Part shown: in pieces, positions 46,228-55,833 of the stretch | How positions within the stretch are numbered: position 1 is the first letter of the stretch | Layout of the letters: every line of letters starts with the position of its first letter | From: Hanleya hanleyi | Taxonomy: Eukaryota; Mollusca; Polyplacophora; Lepidopleurida; Hanleyidae | DNA: 64,000 nt | Assembly (NCBI GenBank): GCA_036873755.1 | Contig: JAVTVY010017392.1 | Location: forward strand, 434,001 to 498,000 | Reading direction: 5' to 3' | Made by a program: the position numbers and the translations under genes | Notes under the pieces: generated by a model | The model's input: the letters and a program-made list of their open reading frames with translations, nothing else | The model's database searches: none | Told to the model about the DNA's origin: nothing

Positions 46228-46900
46228 GCAAGACGTCGGTAAGTATTGCGTCTCAGCAAGATCTCTCTGTAGGAGGCGCTACTAAGATTCATTCCATTTT
46301 TCCTTGCTACGAGCAATAATTTGAATTGTTTTGTCGAAATTCTCCGAAATTCGGCATTGATGCATGTGCCAAGTCGATTGGTATTGCCTGCAAGCAAGAT
46401 CTGCCAGAAGGTGGCGCAACTAGAGTTCATCCCGTCTTTCTGCGCTTGTCCTTGTGAATTATATAACGCTTCGTAAGCAATAAACTCGAAACGCTTCGTT
46501 GGATTCCACTGAAATTTGACTTATGGGTCCTTCCCACAAGATGTCGATTGGTGTTGCTCTTTAGCAAGATCTGTCAGTAGGTGGCATCACTAATGCGTTT
46601 CGTTTCCGTCCGTTCGGGCGAATTATTCTTTTCGCACGTGACGATATCGCCACGCTTCATCACGTTTCTCAAAAATTCGGATTCGGTAATCTTGCAGCAA
46701 GACCTCGTTGCACATTGTGTTCCAGCAAGATCTGTCGGAGGTGGCGCCAATTTGATCCCAACCTTGTATCTGTCCATGCAAATTCTGTCTTCGCACACGA
46801 CAAAATCAAAACACTTCATCGGATTCATCCGAAATTCGAACAAGACGTCGATTGGTCTTGCTTTTCGGCAATATCTGCTTGTTGGTGGCGCCACTAGGAT
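46228..46900. repeat. ~150-bp tandem repeat with a CTCF-like core in each unit
   Basis: Five diverged units share GATTGGT-TTGC, AGCAAGATCTGTC, a (A/T)GG(T/A)GGCGCCAC-like core and ATTCATTCC, followed by a TTTTCGCA-C-CGA block. The cores lie at about 46266-46280, 46404-46418, 46574-46588, 46734-46748 and 46877-46893. The second (CCAGAAGGTGGCGCA) and third (TCAGTAGGTGGCATC) are the closest to the metazoan CTCF consensus. Confidence 0.65.
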
Positions 46901-47582
46901 TCTTTCCATTCTTGCGTGTATATATACAGGTCTTCGCACGCGATAAACTCGAAACGCTATGTCGAATTCTTCTGAAAGGACGTGGCGCGCTTTTTGTGGC
47001 CCTTTGGCCCTCTTTTAGGCGTACCATGCAGCTCGGTGTTACAAGCTGTGTAACTTCAGCGAAGTCGAGTCAATTGTCAAATATCCTACCAGAGCTTTAA
47101 AAACGCTTGGTGGGCATATTTTGTAAATCAAAGCATCAGTGGATTTTGTCACTTCATTCAGATATTTAATGAATCGCGTTTGGCCTATTTTCTTCGCTGG
47201 CAACCGAACGCACGCGGCGACGACAAATTGTTGATTTCACCTGCACGTACATACGGACTGCTTGGTTGATTGAGAACTTCAGTTCCCGTTCACCATCCCC
47301 TTGTTTATGCAGCAGTTGTCTCCTTTATCTATACCTCCGACACAAACAACGCTATCAAAACTATCACAGCCATTTTGTTGGGCAAGCTGACATCCTCTGG
47401 CTCCTTGTTCTTTTTCAAATGCTCACTCATTTACATCAGTCTTTAAGCACGTTAATAGTCTTTGGCTCGTGAAATATACGTTTAGAATGATGTTCAGTTA
47501 CACGACTGTCATTATTCTGATGTCAGATTGTATAGCTGCAGTTAAGTACACCTCCTCTCATCGATTTAGTTCAAGAACAGGC

Positions 47583-47714
47583 GTGCAGCGTGCGTGCCCT
47601 GACCTCTCCACCAATCAACAATGTCCGTGCAACGTGCGTGCCCTGACCTCTCCACCAATCAACAATGTCCGTGCAGCGTGCGTGCCCTGACCTCTCCACC
47701 TCTCAACAATGTCC
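47583..47714. repeat. 44-bp tandem repeat, three units
   Basis: GTGCAGCGTGCGTGCCCTGA starts at 47583 and 47671, with GTGCAACGTGCGTGCC at 47627. Each unit continues CCTCTCCACCAATCAACAAT or a close variant. Units are almost identical, so the array is recent. Confidence 0.9.
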
Positions 47715-48364
47715 GTGCTCCTTTCAAATAGTTGAGCATCCAACATGCTTATTGTTCAGAAAAAATATCTTGAAGGTCCATTATGGAGCTCGGCAGTATA
47801 CAGAATAAAAGTAAATCCGATCAATGTTTCTGTAGTGTGAGCTTAATCAAAGATAGATTGAAACCGACCGGTTGGAGGCGGCGGATGTTTCTGTCATGCA
47901 AAACTGATGTGACCCAAAAAAAACGATCTTCACTTTAAATACATTTGAGATGATGCATTCCTCCTGAACATCGCTTAGGCATCGCTAAGGAATACCGACG
48001 ACCTTATTTATCTCCAATAAAGTGATGCGAGGCCATGATCAAATAAGAGGCCTAGAAATATGTATACTTCCATGGTATTCAATGGAAGTATATCAATGGA
48101 GCATTAGCCTAATGTTCATGGAACACCCAAAATCTTACTAATATCCTACTTTTTATGAAATGTGTCCATGGGAGACAAACTTCTCTAATCAAATAACATC
48201 TGGTCCACAAAGAACTTTCGTACAGACACTGTTGACCTCTTAATCCACTACAGGAGGGACTAGAACAATATGTCCTCTGGAACGCCTGCGCCCTAGTCAG
48301 CATGATGTACAGCAACGATATACTTTTCAAGCAAAACTTCTTCGAACTATTATCATACACTGTT

Positions 48365-51119
48365 GGTGTTGAAACAATTTTGTCATCTCTTGACAAAACT
48401 AAGGCGTCTGGTTACGACCGTATTCCGCCTAGACTGATTAAGACGCATCCGCCGTTATCGCAGGGCCTATATCAACAGTTATTAATAAATGTTTATATCG
48501 TGGATCATTTCCAAGTCAGCTTACACTTGCAGAGATCACTCCAGTTTACAAGAAAGGTGATTCTCTTCAGAAAACAAATTATCGCCCTGTAAGTGTACTG
48601 ACGTGTATGTCTAAAGTTTTCGAAAGGTGCTTCAATGACCAGATCACAGCCTTCACTGATTTAGTATTTTCACCTCTCATATCCGGCTATAGGAAAGGGT
48701 ACAGCTGTCAGTACGCTTTAATTCGCAGGGTCCGAATTAGGAAATTTGTGATGACCTGCTATTTTTTTCCATCGAAAAAAAAATCGCAGGTCAAATCTAA
48801 CATCACCTGCTATTTATGAAGTTGGACAGCTATTTTTTTTTCTACATGTGCAAATCCACCAATAAGGCCTCTGTTAATTAATCTTTAGCTTCTCATGACC
48901 TTGAGAGGAAATTATGATGCTGCTGAATTCTGTAATTATTAATTATTTGACTGCTTTAAGACATTGCAATAAAAAAGAAGTTTTATGTATGTGGTATTAC
49001 TGTCTCCACTAAAACTTCGCTGACTGTCCAACTAAAAATGAGGTGGGCGTTTTTTATATTTATTATTATTATTTTTTTTATTTGGCACACATGTTCTTTA
49101 AAACTGAGCACCAATGGAAAGTTGATGTCAACTTTGATATGTCAAAGACGACTATTTCCCCTAATTTCTGCAATTAGAAGTGCAAAAGCCTTGTTGACTG
49201 AATCATGTGGACTATATATACTTATATTTATCAAAAGTCTCCCCTTGTAAATTGCTGATTGCAATAAATTAGAATCAGCCACCAGAGTCCCGTTGGAATT
49301 ATCAATTAACTGAAATGTCTGCTTAGAAAAACTTCAGCTTGTGAATAGAAGCCCAGGAAAAGAGGCCAACAATATTATTTACCATCGGTACCAACTGGAA
49401 AAAAAAACAACAGATAGTCCAATTCCGTTTCGTAACAGGTCCGACTTTTGCATGCACCGGACCACCGCGCATGAATTGACGCGCAGCAACCGGAAGTGAA
49501 ATTGACGCGGGAAATGTTGACAGAGAAATCCAACAACAATGGCCAAAGATCGGCTTGGAATAAATTTTCAATGGATTATTTCTTGGATTGTCCGTTGCTT
49601 CAGATAGATCTGGACTCCTAAAAGGTATTTACGAAAATTGATCGCATTTTATCGTTTTTGATGGATGAAATCCTACTTTCCGCATGCGACAGATAGATTT
49701 TTTTGCAACTTGTCACGGGAAAAATTCACTTGCCGGCGGCGGTAGGTAGGCAGGCAGGCATTATTTCGACCGCTGCCTTGTTCTGCAGATTTTATTTTGT
49801 TAGTGGAGTATTTGTACGATGATATCGCCCACGAAGAATTCAATTTACGTTGTGTGCAACGGAAACAAAATTATATATAGGTAGGAAACTAAGGAATGGC
49901 CAGGAAAATTATGGCCTGCTACTTTCGGTCGAGATTTTTTTTCTTAGCAGGTCATTTTCCACATCGCCTGCTTTGTCAAAATTTTGGCCTGCTTTTAGCC
50001 AATAGCAGGCCGCCATTTCGAACGCTGAATTCGTATAGTCGAGGAATGGAGGAAAGCCATTGACAGCAGGTAAAAAGTTGCTTCCTTGTTGATGGACCTA
50101 TCGAAAGCGTTCGACTGCCTGCCTCACGACTTTCTTGTGGCTAAACTGCAGGCATATGGAATGTCAGAAACAAGTCTTGCAGTAATAACTTCATATTTAA
50201 GACAGAGAAAGCAACGAGTAAAACTAGGAGACACAGTGAGTTAATTTCAGCGTATTGTTAAAGGCGTTCCCCAAAGGGCCCCGTTCTGTTCAACTTCTTC
50301 GTGAATGACCTCGTGTGGTTCATTGAAACGTCATTACTGTTGAACTACGCTGATGACAATACGTTAAGTGCTGTAGAGAAGTTGCTTCGAGATGCCGTTC
50401 AGAGTTTATCTGTTTCAAGCGACGTTTGTATCAAGTGGTTTGCTGAAAATAAAATGCAAGCGAACCCTGAAAAGTTTCAGTTGATCACACCAGGGTCAAC
50501 TGAAGAAGTTAACATGCATATTGCAGGGACGGCTATCGCAGCAGACCATTGTGTTAAGCTGCTCGGTATTCATGTGGACAGGGATTTAAATTTTTCTGCA
50601 CATATTGATCAAGTGTGTTTACGAGCAAGCCGACAATTAAATGCTCTACAAAGGCTATGCCGAGTTCTGAACGTGAACGTTAAATTGACGGCGTTGCGTT
50701 GTTATGTGCGTTCCGTATTCGAATATTGCCCTTTAGTGTGGTATCCGACTAAAGTCTATGACATCAACAGACTTGAAAAACTTTTAGAACGAGGCCTTTG
50801 TTCGGTTTTCATGGATTTTAATAGTTTGTATGAATCATTATTAGAACGCGCTAACATGTCTAGTTTAGAACACACACGAAAAAGACGGTTATCGACTGAA
50901 GTATACAAAGCAATACATGGACATTCCCCGATATACATACAAGAACTATTCAAACTCAAAAAATGTGATTATAACTTACGAGGTGTTTTTACTCTTGAAA
51001 TTCCTAAAGTCAGAACAACGAGATTAGGACTGTCGTCTGTCAGTTACATCGGTTCAAAATTATGGAACAGTTTACCTGATGATGGTGTAACGAAAATCGA
51101 ATTTCGTACAAAAGTGTAG
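48365..51119 (+). mobile_element. 5'-truncated LINE RT (Jockey-superfamily type), split by a DNA transposon
   Basis: The coding begins with VETILSSLDKTKASGYDRIP near 48367. It continues through an ITPVYKKGD / NYRPVSVL block in another frame and reaches MSKVFERCFNDQ to YALIR at 48718. There it is interrupted by the element at 48726-50027. It resumes with VEEWRKA and motif A MDLSKAFDCLPHD (about 50092), motif B KGVPQ (50260), and motif C NYADDNTL (about 50340) with both Asp. A 272-codon frame (50301-51119) ends the element. Lesions include frame changes near 48480-48530 and 50275 and a stop near 50241. The endonuclease and ORF1 are absent, consistent with 5' truncation. Confidence 0.8.
48726..50027. 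mobile_element. hAT-like non-autonomous element with exact 6-bp target duplication
   Basis: Ends read CAGGGTCCGAATT and, reverse complemented from the right, CAGCGTTCGAAATGG; ends of the CAG-G-TTCGAAAT type are familiar in hAT-like families. AATTCG occurs at 48720-48725 and 50028-50033. Removing the element and one AATTCG restores an uninterrupted LINE reading across the junction. CCTGCTATTT-like subterminal words appear in both halves (48754, 48805; 49915, 49970, 49988). No transposase frame. The 6-bp rather than 8-bp duplication is notable. Confidence 0.85.
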
Positions 51120-51910
51120 TAATGTTTTGAAATTTGGAAAATTTATACCTTTATGCTCCTTACATACTACCACACATCGATATTGATTGTTTGATTTATA
51201 AACAAAGCTTTCAAATTGAACAGAACAAGGAATATTTGCTAGGGTCAACTTTGGTCATGACACGTGATACTACTAACAAACTACGTCTATCACTGATAAA
51301 CATCCAGGCATATAGACTGCACCCAATGACCTTCGACGCTCTGACACTATTTCCACGCCTTTGTCGCAAGTTGATTCAGATCGTTTCAACGTATTTGTAT
51401 TTGGTATTTTCGGAGTAAACTAGTGATGAATCTGTGAGCAGAACAGTTATTTTTATCACGTCGTATGACCGAAATGTGCTTGGAATTTTCTACGCAGTCA
51501 ATCTTTTGACAGGTTGCGAGCTGGAAATTTATGTCATAAAATCCATCCTTTTTAATAAAGTTACTATTCCCCATGCATTGTTATGCTTGTTTTAGAGCTA
51601 AAGCTGGAATTTCTAGAGTCTTACCTATTAAATATGATGTCAGTCTGGGATAATCCTCGATTGTAGTCCATAAGTTGACGACAGAATTTCCGGGAAAAGT
51701 GGCGTGCGCACCATTTTGTTGTGAAAAGGGCGAGTAGGATTTCGTCATTAAAACTGGTAATGGGCCTTTGGTCCGGAAATTATTGTTTCCGAATAAGGAT
51801 CAGGGCCTTTTCCACAAAGTGGCTGAAGATCTAGGCTTGATTTGATCAGTTCAGTGAGAAATTAATTTGTTTCGGAACGTACTGAGTAAAATCTATCGCC
51901 TGAAAATTAG
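51120..51910. other. Spacer between LINE and LTR element, nothing recognised
   Basis: AT-rich with short frames only. The 94-codon frame at 51134-51418 has no motif I know. Part could be LINE 3' UTR, but no tail microsatellite is visible. Confidence 0.45.
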
Positions 51911-52027
51911 TGTTACGGCTGCCAGGTCTTGATTTGTACTTCGCGGAATTATTGCATCAGCCAAGTGACGTCATGCGAGTGACGTATTTCAGTGACGTGT
52001 TATTTGGCAAATTGCCAGATAGTAGGG

Positions 52028-52035
52028 TATAAATA
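52028..52035 (+). promoter_or_regulatory. TATA box of the LTR promoter
   Basis: TATAAATA about 117 bp inside the candidate LTR start, shortly before GTCGAGCCGCTCA. It is the only good TATA in the region and is placed as expected for transcription of an LTR element. CRE-like GTGACGTCATGC lies about 60 bp upstream. Confidence 0.6.
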
Positions 52036-52205
52036 GTCGAGCCGCTCAATATGTCGGGCAGATGATCTCGGTGGTCACGCCGTGAACATCTCCGTGGCGC
52101 TTTTATAATGTTATATAACTGGTGCATAAATTAAACTAATAAGCATATTGTAAGGATTAATGATAAATTGTGGAATTTAAATACTATTTAGTTAAATATT
52201 ATTTA

Positions 52206-54047
52206 GCTTAGTAAGAAGACAAAGAACAAGACAAAGAAACAGATCAAGGCACAGATCACGGGAGAAGATTCAATTAAGACAGTTTGAATGTTCTATCTCT
52301 GTAGTTTAATGATCCTGTCGGGATTTGTCAGTGCAGACAAGATGACAGATCAGTAAGAAGACAAAGAACAAGACAAAGAACAAGACAAAGAAACAGATCA
52401 AGGCACAGATCAAAGGAGAAGACTTAATTAAGACAGTTTGAATGTTCTATCTTGTAGTTCACTGATCCTGTCGGGATTTGTCAGTGCAGACAAGATGACA
52501 GATCAGTAAGAAGACAAAGAACAAGACAAAGAACAAGACAAAGAAACAGATCAAGGCACAGATCACAGGAGAAGACTTAATTAAGACAGTTTGAATGTTC
52601 TATCTTGTAGTTAACTGATCCTGTCGGGATTTGTCAGTGCAGACAAGATGACAGATCAGTAAGAAGACAAAGAACAAGACAAAGAACAAGACAAAGAAAC
52701 AGATCGAGGCACAGATCACAGGAGAAGACTTAATTAAGACAGTTTGAATGTTCTATCTTGTAGTTAACTGATCCTGTCGGGATTTGTCAGTGCAAACAAG
52801 ATGACAGATCAGTAAGAAGACAAAGAAAAAGACAAAGAACAAGACAAAGAACAAGACAAAGAAACAGATCAAGGCACAGATCACAGGAGAAGATTTAATT
52901 AAGACAGTTTGAATGTTCTATCTTGTAGTTTAATGATCCTATGGGATTTGTCAGTGCAGACAAGATGACAGATCAGTAAGAAGACAAAGAACAAGACAAA
53001 GAACAAGACAAAGAAACAGATCGAGGCACAGATCACAGGAGAAGACTTAATTAAGACAGTTTGAATGTTCTATCTTGTAGTTAACTGATCCTGTCGGGAT
53101 TTGTCAGTGCAAACAAGATGACAGATCAGTAAGAAGACAAAGAACAAGACAAAGAACAAGACAAAGAAACAGATCAAGGCACAGATCACGGGAGAAGATT
53201 TAATTAAGACAGTTTGAATGTTCTATCTTGTAGTTTAATGATCCTGTCGGGATTGGTCAGTGCAGACAAGATGACAGATCAGTAAGAAGACAAAGAACAA
53301 GACAAAGAAACAGATCAAGGCACAGATCACAGGAGAAGATTTAATTAAGACAAGTTTGAATGTTCTATTTTGTAATTAACTGATCCTGTCGGGATTTGTC
53401 GGTGCAGACAAGATGACAGATCAGTAAGAAGACAAAGAACAAGACAAAGAACAAGACAAAGAAACAGATCAAGGCACAGATCACATGAGAAGATTTAATT
53501 AAGACAGTTTGAATGTTCTATCTTGTAGTTTAATGATCCTGTCGGGATTTGTCAGTGCAGACAAGATGACAGATCAGTAAGAAGACAAAGAACAAGACAA
53601 AGAACAAGACAAAGAAACAGATCAAAGCACAGATCACAAGAGAAGATTTAATTAAGACAGTTTGAATGTTCTATCTTGTAGTTAACTGATCCTGTCGGGA
53701 TTTGTCAGTGCAGACAAGATGACAAGATCAGTAAGAAGACAAAGAACAAGACAAAGAACAAGACAAAGAAACAGATCAAGGGACAGATCACAGGAGAAGA
53801 TTTAATTAAGACAGTTTGAATGTTCTATCTTGTAGTTTAATTAGCCTGTCGGGATTTGTCAGTGCAGACATGGTGACAGCTTAGTAAGAAGACAAAGAAC
53901 AAGACAAAGGACAAGACAAAGAAACAGATCAAGGCACAGATCACAGGAGACGATTTAATTAAGACAGTTTGAATGTTCTATCTTGTAGTTTAATGATCCT
54001 GTCGGGATTTGTCAGTGCGGACATGGTGACAGATCAGTAACAAGACA
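52206..54047 (+). repeat. VNTR of ~152-bp units (12 full units plus a partial) inside the LTR
   Basis: AGTAAGAAGACAAAGAACAA begins a unit near 52209, 52352, 52504, 52656, 52811, 52976, 53128, 53280, 53425, 53577, 53730 and 53882. Each unit continues AACAGATCAAGGCACAGATC, then TTAATTAAGACAGTTTGAAT, then ATCCTGTCGGGATTTGTCAG. Inside each unit a 12-bp subrepeat (AAGAACAAGACA) varies from one to three copies, which explains the spacing range of 141-164 bp. Units are highly similar, so expansion is recent. Confidence 0.95.
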
Positions 54048-54771
54048 AAAGTCGGGACAAAGAACAAGATTACGAGTTAATCAGAAGTGACTTTAATAAG
54101 CTTTATAGTTTCACAGGACTGAGAATAGAATCTTTTACATAGGATAATTCATATCGAAGCGCCCGGGGTGTTCAGTTGGTAAATCTGAACTTATTCTTTG
54201 ATAATAAGCAAGGTTGTTTAGAAGAAAGATCTAGAAATTCCAGCCATAACTTCATTTATTTCTAAGACGCGAAGTTCTATTTATACATTGCTCGCACAAT
54301 TGCTTTTTACAGATTCATCCCAGGTAAACTCCACTGAGGGTTATTTCTCTTCCATCAAGACTATTTGCTCCAAACTGAGATACTGCTTGAATATACAAAA
54401 CCTTTGAAGTTCTCGTTTTATTGAAAATAAAATTCACTTGTTCATTGTTTAATTCACAAACCTTGTGTGAACGTTAATTATTAACATTTCTTATACAATA
54501 CTAAGATTTGTTATTATTCTAGCTGAGACTTCGAAGCTTTTGAAGTAACAGATTTAAGAGTTTTCCTTCCTTCTACGAAGTTATCAATAGCGGCACCTTC
54601 GGAGGGATAAAACTTTTGGCCAAGTGCAGGACAAAATTCTAGATATTTCCAGAGGGTAAATATCGTTGATATTTTTTCAGGTACAGAAGCTTGATAGGAA
54701 CTGACGAGAGTTTGAATTCTCATAGATTCAAGGCTACTAACATATAGCACCCTGTGTAAAAACCGCTACAA

Positions 54772-54789
54772 CTGGTGGCAGCGGTGGGA
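54772..54789 (+). promoter_or_regulatory. Primer-binding site
   Basis: CTGGTGGCAGCGGTGGGA directly follows the LTR end. The leading TGG pairs with the CCA end of a tRNA, as in other Gypsy elements. The identity of the tRNA is not determined here. Confidence 0.7.
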
Positions 54790-54852
54790 TACAAAAGCTC
54801 TAAATAAGGCAGTTTCTGGAGCGTAAATTTCAAGCAAAGGGGGAGGTTTTGA

Positions 54853-55833
54853 ATGTCAGTCATGGAGTCAGATAGTGAGGTTGCGGAAAACATAGTTATT
54901 GACGAGGAAATCTCGTTTAGACCAGCTCATCATGATGTTAGCGACGAGGTAAAGTTTGGATCACCGAGATCATCTCCACATGCGATGGGACATGGTTCTG
55001 CTCATGCGTCTCGTCGCAGTGGTCGTCGCAACCTTAAGCCCGACAATTTCAATGGAAAGACATTCTGGGATGAATATTTGCGAGTCTTTAAATGCATTGC
55101 AAAATTGAATGGCTGGAGAAAGGATGAGCAGGCAGATTATCTTTTTGCACATCTTCATGATCCTGCTAGGCAGCTTGCATGTACCTTATCTGTTACAGAA
55201 CAAGAAGATTTCGATCACTTAGTTCTAGTCCTTGGAAACAGATTCGGGCCCAGGGATCAGGCAGAGCTCTACCTGGCCGAGTTAAGGGGAAGACGACGTA
55301 AAGAGAAGGAAGGTCTTCGCGAGCTAGGGCAGGCAATTCGTAAACTATCAACTCTGGCTTATCCTGGGATGTCATCTGAACATCAAGAGCGATTGGCAAA
55401 GATCCATTTTATCGATGCCCTTGATGACCACAAGATGAGGATGCAAATTCAACAAGGGAAACCGGAAAATTTACAGCAAGCCATTATCTTGGCATTGGAA
55501 ATTGAGGGGTACTGGAAAATAGAGGCGCATCGTAGTGGTGATTCTCTGCGTCGGCGAAACGTCCGAGAGATAACAGTGCCAAAAGAGAACAATATCGAAA
55601 GGAGGTTGGCGGAAATCGAAAAGAAGATGGGAAGTTTACCAGAACAAAATCTTACAAATAGGTATCCAAAGAATCAAACTTCCCAACAACCTCGAAGATC
55701 CATGGAAGAGGTCGAGTGTTTCCAATGTCACCAGAAAGGACATTTTCGACGGTACTGTCCACAAAGAAGCCAGCCTAGGCAAAACTTGGGAAATGGGGAG
55801 CAACCGACCCAGGGGGGCAAGGTTCGTTTGTAG
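54853..55833 (+). CDS. gag: Gypsy gag
   Basis: 326 codons from ATG at 54853 to TAG at 55833. An acidic N-terminus is followed at about residues 60-230 by a capsid-like region: FNGKTFWDEYLRVFKCIAKLNGW, then DPARQLACTL, LGNRFGP and LRELGQAIRKL, all typical of Gypsy gag. A zinc knuckle C-x2-C-x4-H-x4-C (55717-55758) lies near the C-terminus and would bind the element's RNA. The length is usual for the group. An earlier in-frame ATG is not present after the primer-binding site, which supports this start. The frame is intact, so gag could still be translated. Its end overlaps the pol frame through a candidate -1 shift at 55812-55818. Confidence 0.85.
   Translation: MSVMESDSEVAENIVIDEEISFRPAHHDVSDEVKFGSPRSSPHAMGHGSAHASRRSGRRNLKPDNFNGKTFWDEYLRVFKCIAKLNGWRKDEQADYLFAHLHDPARQLACTLSVTEQEDFDHLVLVLGNRFGPRDQAELYLAELRGRRRKEKEGLRELGQAIRKLSTLAYPGMSSEHQERLAKIHFIDALDDHKMRMQIQQGKPENLQQAIILALEIEGYWKIEAHRSGDSLRRRNVREITVPKENNIERRLAEIEKKMGSLPEQNLTNRYPKNQTSQQPRRSMEEVECFQCHQKGHFRRYCPQRSQPRQNLGNGEQPTQGGKVRL
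55812..55818 (+). promoter_or_regulatory. Candidate -1 ribosomal frameshift heptamer at the gag-pol overlap
   Basis: Seven bases G GGG GGC in gag frame fit the X-XXY-YYZ slippery rule, 13 bases before the gag stop. The -1 frame is open from here to 55950 and matches the frame in which protease begins, once the 10-bp direct duplication at about 55906-55925 is taken into account. A run of six G could also be simple coincidence. Confidence 0.45.

Larger units (their letters stand above)
51911..54770 (+). repeat. Candidate 5' LTR, about 2.86 kb
   Basis: It starts TGTTACGGCTGCCAGG and ends CCGCTACA, so it has TG...CA ends, and the primer-binding site follows within a base or two. A TATA box (TATAAATA, 52028-52035) sits after two TGACGTCA/GTGACGTA-type sites (51965-51990). 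Most of the length is the VNTR at 52206-54047. The LTR assignment rests on end motifs and position, because no second LTR is present to compare. Confidence 0.65.

Noticed and set aside
46574..46946. Overlapping 121-codon frames on both strands
   Set aside because: They cross tandem repeat units and mirror one another; no domain is visible.
52206..54047. CRISPR-like regular repeats
   Set aside because: Units are adjacent copies of one ~152-bp sequence without unique spacers, in a eukaryotic LTR.
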